This document shows, in pieces, positions 49,840 through 58,743 of a DNA stretch of 64,000 nucleotides. The first letter of the stretch is position 1, and each line of letters starts with the position of its first letter. Under the pieces are notes generated by a model that had not been told where the DNA came from, searched no databases, and saw only the letters and a program-made list of their open reading frames with translations. A program made the translations under genes and the position numbers. The DNA comes from Candidatus Olsenella pullistercoris. GTDB lineage: Bacteria; Actinomycetota; Coriobacteriia; Coriobacteriales; Atopobiaceae. Where the stretch lies: positions 1 through 64,000 of the forward strand of contig DXBM01000010.1 in NCBI GenBank assembly GCA_019116525.1, written 5' to 3'.

Positions 49840-51507
49840 ATGATTGCGAACGTCATCCGCACGTGCTTCCCGGTCGCGGCCAAGGTCGTTGCCGACCGCG
49901 CCGAGGAGATCAACAAGCTCAACGTGTTCCCGGTTCCCGACGGGGACACCGGCACGAACATGTCCCTCACGCTCGGCACCGTCGTGAGCGAGGTCCAGGC
50001 GCTGCCCGCCGACGCCTCGATCGACGACATCGCCAAGGCGATCACGCATGGGTCGCTCATGGGCGCCCGCGGCAACTCGGGCGTCATCACGAGTCAGATC
50101 CTGCGCGGCATCGCCGAGGGCCTCTGCGACGCAAAGGACCAGGAGCACGCCACTCCGGGCGACGTCGCCCACGCCCTGCGCCGCGGCGTGAAGGTCGCCT
50201 TCAAGGCCGTCCGCAAGCCCGTCGAGGGCACCATCCTCACCGTCCTGCGCGACATCTCCGCCAAGGCCGACCAGCTCGAGAAGAGCCGTGAGCTCTCCTG
50301 TCGCGACATGCTCGACGCGCTTGTCGTCGAGGCCTACGAGTCGGTGGCCCGCACGCCCGACCTGCTGCCCGTTCTCAAGGAGAACGGCGTCGTGGACTCT
50401 GGCGCCTTTGGCTTCGCCGTCTTCATGGAGGCGTTCGTGAACGCAGCCACCGGCAAGTCCGGCGAGCTCACCGACTTCAAGACCACCGTAGACGCCAAGG
50501 CCGACGTCTCTGCCAAGGTGCAGATCGAGCTCAACGACGACTGGGAGGGCTCGGAGTTCCGCTACTGCAACGAGTTCCTCTTCAAGGCCGAGAAGCCCTT
50601 TGACGTCGACGAGTCCCTGGCGTATCTCGCGACGCTCGGCGACTGCGAGCTCATCGTGGGCGCCTATCCTGACTTCAAGGTGCACGTGCACTCCAACGAG
50701 CCCAACCGCGTGCTTGCCTACATGCTCCAGTTTGGCCAGGTGTACGAGGTCTTCATCCACAACATGGACATGGAGTCCCACGACCGCACCGCCAAGATCG
50801 CCGCTGACCAGGCGGAGGCCGCCGAGGCAGCGGGTCCGCGCAAGGAGCTCGGCTTCGTTGCCGTCGCCGCTGGCTCCGGCGAGGAGGAGATCCTCCGCTC
50901 GCTCGGCGTTGACGTCGTGGTCTCGGGCGGACAGACGATGAACCCCTCGACCGCCGACATCCTCTCCGCGATCGAGTCCGCCAACGCCGACAGCGTCATC
51001 GTGCTGCCCGGCAACGGAAACATTCGCATGGCCGCCGAGGCGGCTGCCTCTGCCTGCGAGGACTCCCAGGTTGCCGTCGTCCCCACCAAGACGGTGCTCC
51101 AGGGCTTCTCGGCCATGTTCGCCGTTGACCCCGAGGCGAGCCTCGAGGACAACGTCGAGGCCATGACGGAGGCCATCGCCGGCGTTCGCGGCGGCGAGGT
51201 CACGACCGCCGTGCGCGACTCCCAGGCCGCCGACGGCTCGCCCATTCACGCCGGTGACGTCATGGGCATCCAGGACGACTCCATCGACGTCGTGGGCTCC
51301 GACGTGGCTCAGGTCACGCTCGACCTCATCGCTATGATGCAGGACGAGGAGGAGGGCGACTCCCTCACGATCCTCGCCGGCGAGGACATGGACGACGAGG
51401 CCTTCGAGGCCCTCGTCGCGGCGATCGAGGAGGCCCAGCCCGACCTCGAGGTCGACCCGCACCGTGGCGAGCAGCCCCTCTATCCCGTTATCTTCTCGAT
51501 CGAGTAG
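49840..51507 (+). CDS. fakA: DAK2-domain fatty acid kinase-like protein (FakA/YloV)
   Basis: 555 residues. The N-terminal DAK2 domain (about 1-195) has NVFPVPDGDTGTNMSLT and GARGNSGVITSQILRG, the ATP and magnesium site of dihydroxyacetone-kinase-like enzymes. A central domain follows, then a C-terminal EDD/DegV-related region (about 320-555). FakA phosphorylates FakB-bound fatty acids so that PlsX/PlsY can use them; plsX and acpP occur in this window, which fits the pathway. A fakB (DegV) gene is not in the window. Follows the Gls24-like gene by 32 bases. Confidence 0.87.
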   Translation: MIANVIRTCFPVAAKVVADRAEEINKLNVFPVPDGDTGTNMSLTLGTVVSEVQALPADASIDDIAKAITHGSLMGARGNSGVITSQILRGIAEGLCDAKDQEHATPGDVAHALRRGVKVAFKAVRKPVEGTILTVLRDISAKADQLEKSRELSCRDMLDALVVEAYESVARTPDLLPVLKENGVVDSGAFGFAVFMEAFVNAATGKSGELTDFKTTVDAKADVSAKVQIELNDDWEGSEFRYCNEFLFKAEKPFDVDESLAYLATLGDCELIVGAYPDFKVHVHSNEPNRVLAYMLQFGQVYEVFIHNMDMESHDRTAKIAADQAEAAEAAGPRKELGFVAVAAGSGEEEILRSLGVDVVVSGGQTMNPSTADILSAIESANADSVIVLPGNGNIRMAAEAAASACEDSQVAVVPTKTVLQGFSAMFAVDPEASLEDNVEAMTEAIAGVRGGEVTTAVRDSQAADGSPIHAGDVMGIQDDSIDVVGSDVAQVTLDLIAMMQDEEEGDSLTILAGEDMDDEAFEALVAAIEEAQPDLEVDPHRGEQPLYPVIFSIE

Positions 51508-51510
51508 CCC

Positions 51511-53673
51511 ATGGGGTCGCGCCCCGCGCTCCCATCGGCAGCAGAGAGGGTGCAGAGGACCTGCGCCCTCTCTGACTCTGTGTCGCGCCTGCGCTACGTT
51601 CGCGGCGCGCGCGGGGAGGCGCTCGACCGGCTTGGCATCGAGCGAGTCCGTGACCTGCTCCTGCACGTTCCCCATCGCTACCTTGACTTCACGCACGTCA
51701 CGAAGGTCGCCTTCGCGGACGTGGGGGAGGACGCCACGATAGTGGCGACGGTCGACAAGGTCAACCTCAAGCGACCACGCCCCAGGATGCAGATCGTCGA
51801 GCTCTACGTCATGGACGACACGGGCGTGCTCGTGGCGACCTTCTTCCGTCAGCCCTGGATCGCCGAGCAGGTCAAGCCGGGCGACATGGTGGCGCTTTCG
51901 GGCAAGGTGACCTTCGCCTACGGCTTTCGCCAGATGAAGGCGCCCTTCTATGAGGTCCTCGGGTCCCCGGGGGAGGCGAGCTCCTACGCCCGCGTGCTCC
52001 CCGTCCACTCGGTCGGGGAGGGCGTCACCGCCCCGTGGATGCGCCGGATCGTCTCGGCTGCACTTGCTGACGTCGGGGACGTTGCCGACTGGCTCCCCGC
52101 GCGCCTCGCGGCCAGCCATGGCCTCATGACGCTCGCGAGGGCGCTGCGCGAGGTGCACTTCCCGTCCTCCCTTGCCGCCGCCGAGCGAGCTCGGAGGCGC
52201 CTGGCCTACGACGAGCTGCTCTGCCTTCAGCTCGCCCTGCTCACGCGCCGCGACCTCGAGCTCTCGGACGTCGAGCCCGTTGCCCACGTCACGAGCGGGC
52301 CTCACCTCGAGGCCCTTCTCGACGCCCTGCCCTTCTCGCTGACCGACGAGCAGCGCCTCGCCGCCGACCAGATCCTCGCAGACATGGCCGCGCCGCGCGT
52401 GATGAACCGGCTTCTGTTGGGAGACGTCGGCACCGGCAAGACCGCCGTCGCTGCCGTCGCGCTCGCCGCCTGCGCTGACACCGGGACCCAGGCTGCCGTC
52501 ATGGCCCCCACCTCGGTGCTGGCCCGGCAGTACGCCGAGAAGCTCGGGCCAGTGCTCGACGCTGCCCACATTAGCTGGGCGCTCGTTACCGGCTCCACGC
52601 CGGAGGGGGAGCGCGCGGCCACTGAGCGCGCGGTCGCCGAGGGAGCCCTCACGGTGGTCTTTGGCACGACGGCCCTGCTCTCTGGCTCGCTCGAGTTCTC
52701 GGCGCTCTCGCTCGCGGTCATCGACGAGCAGCATCGCTTTGGCGTGGACCAGCGCGCCGCGCTCCGAAGGAAGGGCGAGGGCGCCGACCTTCTCGCCATG
52801 ACGGCGACACCCATCCCCCGCACGCTCGCGCTCTCGCTCTACGGGGACGTTGACATCTCGCGCATACGCCGTCGCCCGCGCCCGGGGGCCGGCGTCTCAA
52901 CCAAGGTCGTTCCCCCCGAGAACCTCGACCTGGCGTGGGGCGCCGTGCGGGACGCAGTGGCCGCGGGGCACCAGGCCTACGTCATCTGCCCGCTCGTCGA
53001 CGAGGCCGATGACGGGGCCGACCTTGACGACGTCCCCGAGCCGCTGCGCTCGTCGGCCGCTCGCCCGCACGCGGCCAGCTCGACGATCGAGGAGCTGCGC
53101 CGCTCCGTCCTGCCCGGGATAACGTGCGGGCTGCTCACCGGCAGGATGCCCGCTGCCGAGAAGGACCTCGCGATGGAGCGCTTTCGCTCTGGCAAGACCC
53201 AGGTGCTCGTGGCCACCACCGTCGTCGAGGTGGGGGTCGACGTGCCCAACGCCACCGCGATGGTTGTGCTCGACGCCGATCGCTTTGGCCTTGCGACCCT
53301 GCACCAGCTGCGCGGGCGCGTTGGGCGAGGCGACGACGCGGGCGTTGTCTTCCTCTCGTGCGCCGCGCGCCGGGGCTCGCGGGCGCGCGACCGTCTCGCG
53401 GCGCTCGAGGCCACATCGGATGGCTTTGAGCTCGCCGAGCTTGACCTTCGGCTGCGACGCGAGGGAGAGGTGCTGGGGTACCGGCAGAGCGGCGGCGTGA
53501 CGCTGCGCATCTCCGACCTCGACGCCGACCGCGACCTCGTGGAGGCGGCCCATGTCGACGCGCGCGAGCTTGCCGCGGAGGACGGGCGCCTCCGCATGCC
53601 CGAGCACCGCCCGATGGCGCTCGAGGTCCGTGACAGGTTCGGTGCCTACTTCGAGGAGCTGGAGCGCGCATGA
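51511..53673 (+). CDS. recG: ATP-dependent DNA helicase RecG
   Basis: 720 residues. An N-terminal wedge/OB domain (VRDLLLHVPHRYLDFTHV...) precedes helicase motifs I (LLLGDVGTGKTAVAAVAL), II (VIDEQHRFGVDQRAAL, a DEQH box), III (MTATPIPRTLALSLYGD) and VI (QLRGRVGRGDDAGVVFLS), with the TVVEVGVDVPNAT segment of RecG between them. It remodels stalled forks and Holliday junctions. ATG 51511 begins four bases after the fakA stop; no strong ribosome site is seen, so translation may be coupled. Overlaps rsmD by four bases. Confidence 0.95.
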   Translation: MGSRPALPSAAERVQRTCALSDSVSRLRYVRGARGEALDRLGIERVRDLLLHVPHRYLDFTHVTKVAFADVGEDATIVATVDKVNLKRPRPRMQIVELYVMDDTGVLVATFFRQPWIAEQVKPGDMVALSGKVTFAYGFRQMKAPFYEVLGSPGEASSYARVLPVHSVGEGVTAPWMRRIVSAALADVGDVADWLPARLAASHGLMTLARALREVHFPSSLAAAERARRRLAYDELLCLQLALLTRRDLELSDVEPVAHVTSGPHLEALLDALPFSLTDEQRLAADQILADMAAPRVMNRLLLGDVGTGKTAVAAVALAACADTGTQAAVMAPTSVLARQYAEKLGPVLDAAHISWALVTGSTPEGERAATERAVAEGALTVVFGTTALLSGSLEFSALSLAVIDEQHRFGVDQRAALRRKGEGADLLAMTATPIPRTLALSLYGDVDISRIRRRPRPGAGVSTKVVPPENLDLAWGAVRDAVAAGHQAYVICPLVDEADDGADLDDVPEPLRSSAARPHAASSTIEELRRSVLPGITCGLLTGRMPAAEKDLAMERFRSGKTQVLVATTVVEVGVDVPNATAMVVLDADRFGLATLHQLRGRVGRGDDAGVVFLSCAARRGSRARDRLAALEATSDGFELAELDLRLRREGEVLGYRQSGGVTLRISDLDADRDLVEAAHVDARELAAEDGRLRMPEHRPMALEVRDRFGAYFEELERA

Positions 53674-54257
53674 GAATAGTGGGGGGCAAGTGGCGCGGGC
53701 GCAGGGTCGAGGCGCCCGAGGGCCGGGGGACGACGCGCCCGACGACGGACCGCGTGCGCGAGCAGATCGCCTCGATGGTGCTCTCCGCGCGCGGGCTCGA
53801 CCTCACGGGGGACTCCGTGCTCGACGCGTTCGCCGGCTCGGGCGCCATGGGTCTCGAGCTGCTCTCCCGAGGGGCGGCGCGGGCGACCTTCGTGGACCGC
53901 GACCGCTCGGCGGCGGCGCGCGTTCGTCGCTCCGCGACGGCGCTCGGCGCCCGAGGCGACGAGGTGCGCTCGCTGGCGGGCGACGTCTTCGCGCTCGCAG
54001 CGCGCGGGCTTGTCGGCGCCCCCTTTGACGTCGTGTTCCTTGACCCGCCCTACGCGCTGGGGGCGGAGCGCGTCTCGGGGCTCGTGGGCGCGCTCGCCGC
54101 GACGGGGCAGCTCGCGCGCGGTGCGGTCGTGGTCTACGAGCACGCCGCGGACGCCGGCGGGCTCAGCTGCGAGGACCTTGCCCTCGCAAAGTCCAAGCGG
54201 CACGGGATCACCGCCGTCGACCTGTACGTCTTTGGCATCGAGGAGGACAGCCGATGA
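53670..54257 (+). CDS. rsmD: 16S rRNA (guanine966-N2)-methyltransferase
   Basis: 195 residues. MRIVGGKWRGRRVEAP and TRPTTDRVREQIASMV at the N-terminus, the SAM-binding motif VLDAFAGSGAMGLELLSRGA, and the catalytic DPPY motif (VVFLDPPYALG). It methylates N2 of guanine 966 in 16S rRNA. ATGA overlaps on both sides link recG, rsmD and coaD, the usual bacterial order. Confidence 0.95.
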   Translation: MRIVGGKWRGRRVEAPEGRGTTRPTTDRVREQIASMVLSARGLDLTGDSVLDAFAGSGAMGLELLSRGAARATFVDRDRSAAARVRRSATALGARGDEVRSLAGDVFALAARGLVGAPFDVVFLDPPYALGAERVSGLVGALAATGQLARGAVVVYEHAADAGGLSCEDLALAKSKRHGITAVDLYVFGIEEDSR

Positions 54258-54769
54258 GCGAGAGCACCATCACGCACGTTGTCGTGCCGGGCACCTTCGA
54301 CCCGGTGACGCTCGGACACATTGACGTCATTCGCCGCGCGCGAAGGCTCTTCCCGAAAGTCACGGTCGCTGTTGCGGCGTCCGCCAACAAGCACGGGCGG
54401 GGAACCGCCTTCACGCTCGAGGAGCGGGTGGAGATGATCCGCGACGCGCTCGCGGGCGAGGGGCTGCCCCCTGACATCGAGGTGGCTCCCTTCACGGGCC
54501 TTCTCGTCAGCTTCTGCGCCGAGATCGGCGCGGGCGGGGTGGTGAAGGGGCTGCGCGCGATGACCGACTTCGAGTACGAGCTGCAGCAGGCCGACCTCAA
54601 CAGCCACCTTTCGCCGGGCCTTGAGTCGGTGTTCGTCATGTCCAGCCCGGAGTTCGGGTACGTCTCGTCCTCCATCGTGCGTGAGATCGCGTCGACGGGC
54701 TCGGACGTGAGCATCCTCGTCCCGAGCAACGTCAACGAGCGCCTCCTCACGCATTACCGGCGCGCATGA
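54254..54769 (+). CDS. coaD: pantetheine-phosphate adenylyltransferase
   Basis: 171 residues. VVPGTFDPVTLGHIDVIRRA carries the TxxHxGH-like nucleotide-binding motif (here T-L-G-H), and YVSSSIVREIASTGSDVS is the conserved SSxxR segment. It forms dephospho-CoA from 4'-phosphopantetheine and ATP. Its stop codon TGA is also the first three bases of a 27-bp dispersed repeat. Confidence 0.96.
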   Translation: MSESTITHVVVPGTFDPVTLGHIDVIRRARRLFPKVTVAVAASANKHGRGTAFTLEERVEMIRDALAGEGLPPDIEVAPFTGLLVSFCAEIGAGGVVKGLRAMTDFEYELQQADLNSHLSPGLESVFVMSSPEFGYVSSSIVREIASTGSDVSILVPSNVNERLLTHYRRA

Positions 54770-54842
54770 CAGAGGGGACGGGGGAATCTGTCATGTGACA
54801 GAGGGGACGGGGGAATCTGTCAGGTCTTTGTCCCCTCTGTCA
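54767..54842 (+). repeat. 27-bp REP-like repeat, two direct copies plus inverted partial copy
   Basis: Full copies at 54767-54793 and 54796-54822 are identical to the copy at 44874. A partial inverted copy at 54830-54842 (GTCCCCTCTGTCA) pairs with the start of the second copy to give a 13-bp stem. The first copy begins with the coaD stop codon. It may act as a terminator or 3'-end protector. Confidence 0.87.
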
Positions 54843-54980
54843 GAATTTGGCTCAGCGGGCAGTGAAGAGGCGTTGACAAGCTGCGTCGATGTGTTTCCTC
54901 TCGTTCAATCTGCTACTATGCAATGATACAGGGCCCAGGCCCAGCCAGGCATCCGATGAGTCACGCGAAAGGAACCATAG

Positions 54981-55478
54981 ATGCAGCCAGGTGAGGAAAT
55001 CGAGAGCTTGGTCGACGAGCTCGAGCAGATTCTCAACGAGGCCAAGTCCCCGCTCATGGACAACGGCCAGAAGAAGATCGTGGAGTCCCAGGACGTCTAT
55101 GAGATCCTGGACGAGATTCGTCGCGTCTTCCCGCAGGAGTTCGCCGACGCGCGCCGCATCCTCAAGGAGGAGCAGGAGATGCTTGACCGCGCGCAGCAGC
55201 AGGCAAGCTCCATCATTGCCGACGCGCAGCAGCAGGCCATGATCCTCGCCGGGGACCAGGAGATCGTCCGCCTCGCGCAGCAGCAGGCTGACGGCATCCG
55301 CGACCAGGCGGAGCAGTACGAGCGCGACACCCGCTACAACGCGGAGGAGTACGCCGACACCGTCCTCGCGCACCTCGAGGAGAACCTCAAGAGCCTGACG
55401 AGCTCCGTCACGCGCGTGCGCCAGACCCTCGACGAGAACTCCGGCCCGCGCAACACCACCAACAACGTGCCCTGGTAG
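54981..55478 (+). CDS. DivIVA-like coiled-coil protein, SepIVA-type
   Basis: 165 residues, mostly coiled coil: a short N-terminal helix (EEIESLVDELEQILNEAK), then long Gln/Glu/Ala-rich helices (RAQQQASSIIADAQQQAMILAGDQEIVRLAQQQADGIRDQA). Its place between coaD and the DUF177-rpmF pair matches the mycobacterial gene for SepIVA, a septum-associated DivIVA-domain protein; the assignment is by context and general character, not by a specific motif. It probably scaffolds envelope growth or division. A TTGACA at 54873 has no matching -10, so the promoter is unclear. Confidence 0.65.
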   Translation: MQPGEEIESLVDELEQILNEAKSPLMDNGQKKIVESQDVYEILDEIRRVFPQEFADARRILKEEQEMLDRAQQQASSIIADAQQQAMILAGDQEIVRLAQQQADGIRDQAEQYERDTRYNAEEYADTVLAHLEENLKSLTSSVTRVRQTLDENSGPRNTTNNVPW

Positions 55479-55480
55479 CC

Positions 55481-56068
55481 ATGGAGCCGCTTATCATCTC
55501 CCTGGACGAGCGCCTTGCGAGCGCGGGTGACGCGCTGCCGCTCGCGGGGCACCTTGACCTTGTCTCCTACGAGCTCGGCGACCACGAGTTCGCGCTTCCC
55601 GAGGGCGTCGACTACGACCTCGTGCTCACCAACGCCGGCGAGGGCATCCTCGCCACGGGCATCGTGCGCGCGCACGCGGTGGGCACCTGTGACCGCTGCC
55701 TCGAGCGCGCGGAGCTTGACATCGCCGGCGAGGTCGACGGCTACTACCTCTTCGAGGAGCCCGAGCGCCTCGCCGAGGACGAGGACGAGGCTGACTTCGA
55801 GCTCGTGTCGGCCGACCGCACGATCGACCTCTCCGGCGCGCTGCTCTCTGCCATCGTGATGGAGACCCCGTTCGTGGTGCTGTGCCGTGAGGACTGCGCT
55901 GGCCTCTGCCCGGTCTGCGGCGCCAACCTCAACGAGGAGGACTGCGGCCACGCGGCGGAGCTCGCCGAGCAGCGCGAGCGGGAGCGTGCGGAGTCGTCGC
56001 CCTTCTCGGCGCTCGCAGGCCTTGACCTCGGTGGGGAGGGGAGCGACGAGGACGCTTCCAACGAGTGA
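55481..56068 (+). CDS. DUF177 / YceD family protein
   Basis: 195 residues. The YceD-type cysteines are present: GTCDRCLERAELDIAGEVDGYYLF, then VVLCREDCAGLCPVCGANLNEEDCGH, and a disordered acidic C-terminus. DUF177 proteins are encoded next to rpmF in nearly all bacteria, with a proposed role in large-subunit rRNA accumulation. Starts two bases after the preceding stop. Confidence 0.9.
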   Translation: MEPLIISLDERLASAGDALPLAGHLDLVSYELGDHEFALPEGVDYDLVLTNAGEGILATGIVRAHAVGTCDRCLERAELDIAGEVDGYYLFEEPERLAEDEDEADFELVSADRTIDLSGALLSAIVMETPFVVLCREDCAGLCPVCGANLNEEDCGHAAELAEQRERERAESSPFSALAGLDLGGEGSDEDASNE

Positions 56069-56190
56069 AGAATTGCTGTTCTCGCGCGATTGCCCGCAAG
56101 TCGTGCTATAGTATCGCCTTGCATGAATCTGGTGATTATGCGCCACCGCGCGCACGGTGGGCGTAGGTACGGAACAAGAGAGGTTTTGAC

Positions 56191-56370
56191 ATGGCAGTAC
56201 CCAAGCAAAAGAAGGGCCGCAGCGCCACTCACACCCGTCGCTCCGCCAACAGCAGGCTCGACGCCCCGGCGCGTTCCGTCTGCCCGCAGTGCGGCGCTCC
56301 CAAGCTTCCGCACCACGTGTGCCCCAACTGCGGTCACTACAAGGATCGCGAGGTCATCGTCACCGAGTAG
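56191..56370 (+). CDS. rpmF: 50S ribosomal protein L32
   Basis: 59 residues, MAVPKQKKGRSATHTRRSAN, then a zinc ribbon VCPQCG...HHVCPNCGHYKDREV (C+ form). The gene is short but unmistakable. A TATAGT at 56107-56112 could be a -10 of its own promoter in the 122-base gap after DUF177. A strong terminator follows. Confidence 0.97.
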   Translation: MAVPKQKKGRSATHTRRSANSRLDAPARSVCPQCGAPKLPHHVCPNCGHYKDREVIVTE

Positions 56371-56393
56371 CCCTCGGAACAGATTGGCTTGCC

Positions 56394-56425
56394 AGGCCGG
56401 CTCCCGCGTGGGGGCCGGCCTTTTT
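56394..56425 (+). terminator. rho-independent terminator after rpmF
   Basis: A 12-base stem (AGGCCGGCTCCC at 56394 with GGGGGCCGGCCT ending 56421) has a GCGT loop and is followed by TTTTTG. Confidence 0.9.
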
Positions 56426-56460
56426 GCTGGTCAGGCGGGCGCGTGCTGGGCATGGCCCCT

Positions 56461-56565
56461 CTCAAACCTACGGTTTTCTCGCTGAAACGTTGGTTTGGGA
56501 GGGTTCAACTTGCTTAATGCCGATTGAACCCACACTTTGGTGCGACTTCCGTTGGTTTGGGAGGG
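56461..56565. repeat. short repeat element with direct and inverted GTTTGGGAG copies
   Basis: CGTTGGTTTGGGAGGG occurs at 56488-56503 and again at 56550-56565, 62 bases apart. CTCAAACCTACG at 56461-56472 is an inverted relative. Between them GGGTTCAA (56501-56508) and TTGAACCC (56524-56531) can pair. Confidence 0.6.
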
Positions 56566-56687
56566 AGCTTCGCTCACGGCGAGGGGCAGCGGGTATCTCG
56601 CGGCCGGCGAGAAGAACGCGCGCTCCCGGCTTGCGGCATAATAGTCGCGTATGTGACGGGGCCTCTCGGTCCCACGAAGGAGGAAGC

Positions 56688-57677
56688 ATGACCTGTGTAT
56701 GCGTTGACGTCATGGGCGCCGACAAGGAGCCCGCGGTCCTGCTCGAGGGCGTGTCCGCGGCGCTCGCCGCGGACAGCGAGCTTGAGGTGCTCGTCGCCGG
56801 AGACGCGAGCGTCGTCGAGCCGTTCGCGCGCGAGCACGACCGGGCCCGCGCGCTCGTGACGACCGAGGTCATCTCCATGTCCGAGCACCCGGCCCAGGCC
56901 GTGCGCCACAAGAAGGACGCGAGCATCGTGCGCGCCGCCTCTGCCGTGCGCGCGGGCGAGGCCGACGCGCTCTTCTCGGCCGGCTCCACCGGCGCCGTGC
57001 TCACGGCGGCAACCTTTGGCATTGGCCGGCTCAAGGGCATCAAGCGCCCGGCGCTCGCGCTGGCGTTCCCCGGCATCTCGGGCAGGAGCACCGTGTTTCT
57101 CGACATGGGCGCAAACGCCGACGTGCGGCCGGACGTGCTCGTGCAGTTCGCCCAGATGGGCCGCGCCTACGCCCGCGCGGTCCTGGGCGTGGCCGAGCCG
57201 CGCGTGGGGCTTCTCTGCAACGGCTCCGAGGACACCAAGGGCTCGGAGATGGCGCTCGCCTACCACGCCGCGCTCGCCGAGGGCGACTGCGGGTTTGCGG
57301 GCAACGCCGAGGGCACCGATCTTCTCGCCGGCACCTTTGACGTAATCGTTGCCGACGGCTTCACCGGAAACGTCGCGCTCAAGTCCGTGGAGGGTGCGGG
57401 CAAGTTCGTGCTCAGCCGCCTCAAGGCGGCGATGGGGGAGTCGCTCAAGAACAAGGTCGGCATGGCGCTTCTCGCCGGCTCGCTCAAGTCCATGGCGGCC
57501 GAGCTCTCGGGCGACGAGTACGGTGGGGCCATCCTGCTCGGCCTGCGCGCGCCCGTGCTCAAGGGGCACGGTGCCACGAGCGCCCGGGCCGTCGAGCGCG
57601 GCACCCTCTTCGCCGCCTCCGTCGTGCGCGCCGGCCTCGTCGAGAGGGTCGCTGACCTCTGCGACGTCTCCGCCTAG
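56688..57677 (+). CDS. plsX: phosphate acyltransferase PlsX
   Basis: 329 residues. VCVDVMGADKEPAVLLEGV at the N-terminus, GSTGAVLTAATFGIGRLKGI, VFLDMGANADVRPDVLVQFA, LLCNGSEDTKGSEMAL, and VADGFTGNVALKSVEGAGKF are PlsX family blocks. It converts acyl-ACP and phosphate to acyl-phosphate for phospholipid synthesis. AAGGAGGAA precedes ATG 56688; the frame open from 56289 is not coding. Followed 63 bases later by acpP. Confidence 0.95.
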   Translation: MTCVCVDVMGADKEPAVLLEGVSAALAADSELEVLVAGDASVVEPFAREHDRARALVTTEVISMSEHPAQAVRHKKDASIVRAASAVRAGEADALFSAGSTGAVLTAATFGIGRLKGIKRPALALAFPGISGRSTVFLDMGANADVRPDVLVQFAQMGRAYARAVLGVAEPRVGLLCNGSEDTKGSEMALAYHAALAEGDCGFAGNAEGTDLLAGTFDVIVADGFTGNVALKSVEGAGKFVLSRLKAAMGESLKNKVGMALLAGSLKSMAAELSGDEYGGAILLGLRAPVLKGHGATSARAVERGTLFAASVVRAGLVERVADLCDVSA

Positions 57678-57740
57678 CGCGCCCGCGGGGTAGAATCGTT
57701 TCAGAAACGCACGGGGAACGCCCCCAGTCAAGGAGGAACC

Positions 57741-57980
57741 ATGGATCACGACGCCATTCTCGCCAAGGTCATCGAGGTCGTGAACGACACTCTCGAGCTC
57801 GGCTCCGAGGTCGAGCTCACCGAGGCGACCAACCTCAAGGAGCTCGGCGCCGACTCGTTCGACCTGCTCGAGCTCGTCACCGCACTCGAGGATGAGTTCT
57901 CCCTCACCTTCGACGACGACGCGGTGGGGACGATCGTCACGGTCGGCGAGGTCGTTGCCGCCATCGAGCGCGCCCAGTGA
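57741..57980 (+). CDS. acpP: acyl carrier protein
   Basis: 79 residues with the phosphopantetheine attachment site GADSFDLLELV. Acidic, four-helix type. AAGGAGGAACC precedes ATG 57741, and the stop overlaps rnc by four bases (GTGA). Confidence 0.95.
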   Translation: MDHDAILAKVIEVVNDTLELGSEVELTEATNLKELGADSFDLLELVTALEDEFSLTFDDDAVGTIVTVGEVVAAIERAQ

Positions 57981-58723
57981 GCGAGGCCCGCACGTTGGAC
58001 GCAAAGCAGCGCGTGGCAGAGGCGGAGCGCATCTGCGGCCACGCATTCGGCGACAAGAGCCTGATCTCCGCGGCGCTCACCCACCCGTCCGCCGCCGAGG
58101 GCAAGCCCGTCTCGGCCTCCTACGAGCGGCTCGAGTTCCTGGGCGACTCCATCTTGGGCGCCATTGTGGCGACGGACCTCTTCGAGCGCTTCCCGGACAT
58201 GGACGAGGGCGGCCTGACCCAGGCCAAGATCAGCCTCGTCTCGGGCAAGATGCTCTCCTCGATTGCCGAGGGCCTCGGCGTCGCTCCGCTCATCGTGATG
58301 GGGGAGTCGGAGCGCGGTACGGGCTCGCGCGGGATGCACTCAGCCCTCGAGAACGTCTACGAGGCGCTCGTGGGCGCGCTCTACCTTGACGCCGGCTACG
58401 GTCCCGCCCATGCCTTCGTGCAGCGCACGCTCGGCCCCGAGGTGTCCCCGGCGCTCGCGCTGAGGCCGATCAGCCCAAAGTCGCGGCTGCAGGAGATCAC
58501 CCAGCACGACATGCACTGCGGCCCCGAGTACAAGCTCGTCTCGGAGGAGGGTCCGGCGCACGACCCCACGTTCACCTCCGTGGTCATGGTTGAGGGTCGC
58601 CGCATCGGCCGTGGCTCCGGGTCCTCGAAGAAGGCCTCCGAGAGCGCCGCCGCCGTCGACGCGCTCGTCCGTCTCGGGTACGCCGACAAGGGCGACTTCG
58701 ACGGCGCCGGAACCACCAACTAG
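57977..58723 (+). CDS. rnc: ribonuclease III
   Basis: 248 residues. The catalytic domain has YERLEFLGDSILGAIVATDL (the signature with its acidic residues) and HSALENVYEALVGALYLDAGY. A C-terminal dsRNA-binding domain follows (KSRLQEITQHDMHCGPEYKL...GSGSSKKASESAAAVDALVRL). It processes rRNA and double-stranded RNA. GTG start within the acpP stop. Followed by smc 20 bases later, as in many bacteria. Confidence 0.95.
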   Translation: MSEARTLDAKQRVAEAERICGHAFGDKSLISAALTHPSAAEGKPVSASYERLEFLGDSILGAIVATDLFERFPDMDEGGLTQAKISLVSGKMLSSIAEGLGVAPLIVMGESERGTGSRGMHSALENVYEALVGALYLDAGYGPAHAFVQRTLGPEVSPALALRPISPKSRLQEITQHDMHCGPEYKLVSEEGPAHDPTFTSVVMVEGRRIGRGSGSSKKASESAAAVDALVRLGYADKGDFDGAGTTN

Positions 58724-58743
58724 CCCAGGGAGGACGTTCCCGC

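Larger units (their letters stand above)
56371..56687. other. intergenic region between rpmF and plsX
   Basis: Contains the rpmF terminator, a small repeat element (56461-56565) and, near 56637, a CATAAT that may be the plsX -10. No gene is supported. Confidence 0.6.

Noticed and set aside
54873..54878. Consensus TTGACA as promoter of the SepIVA-like gene
   Set aside because: No acceptable -10 lies 15-19 bases downstream; the nearest TACTAT is 35 bases away.
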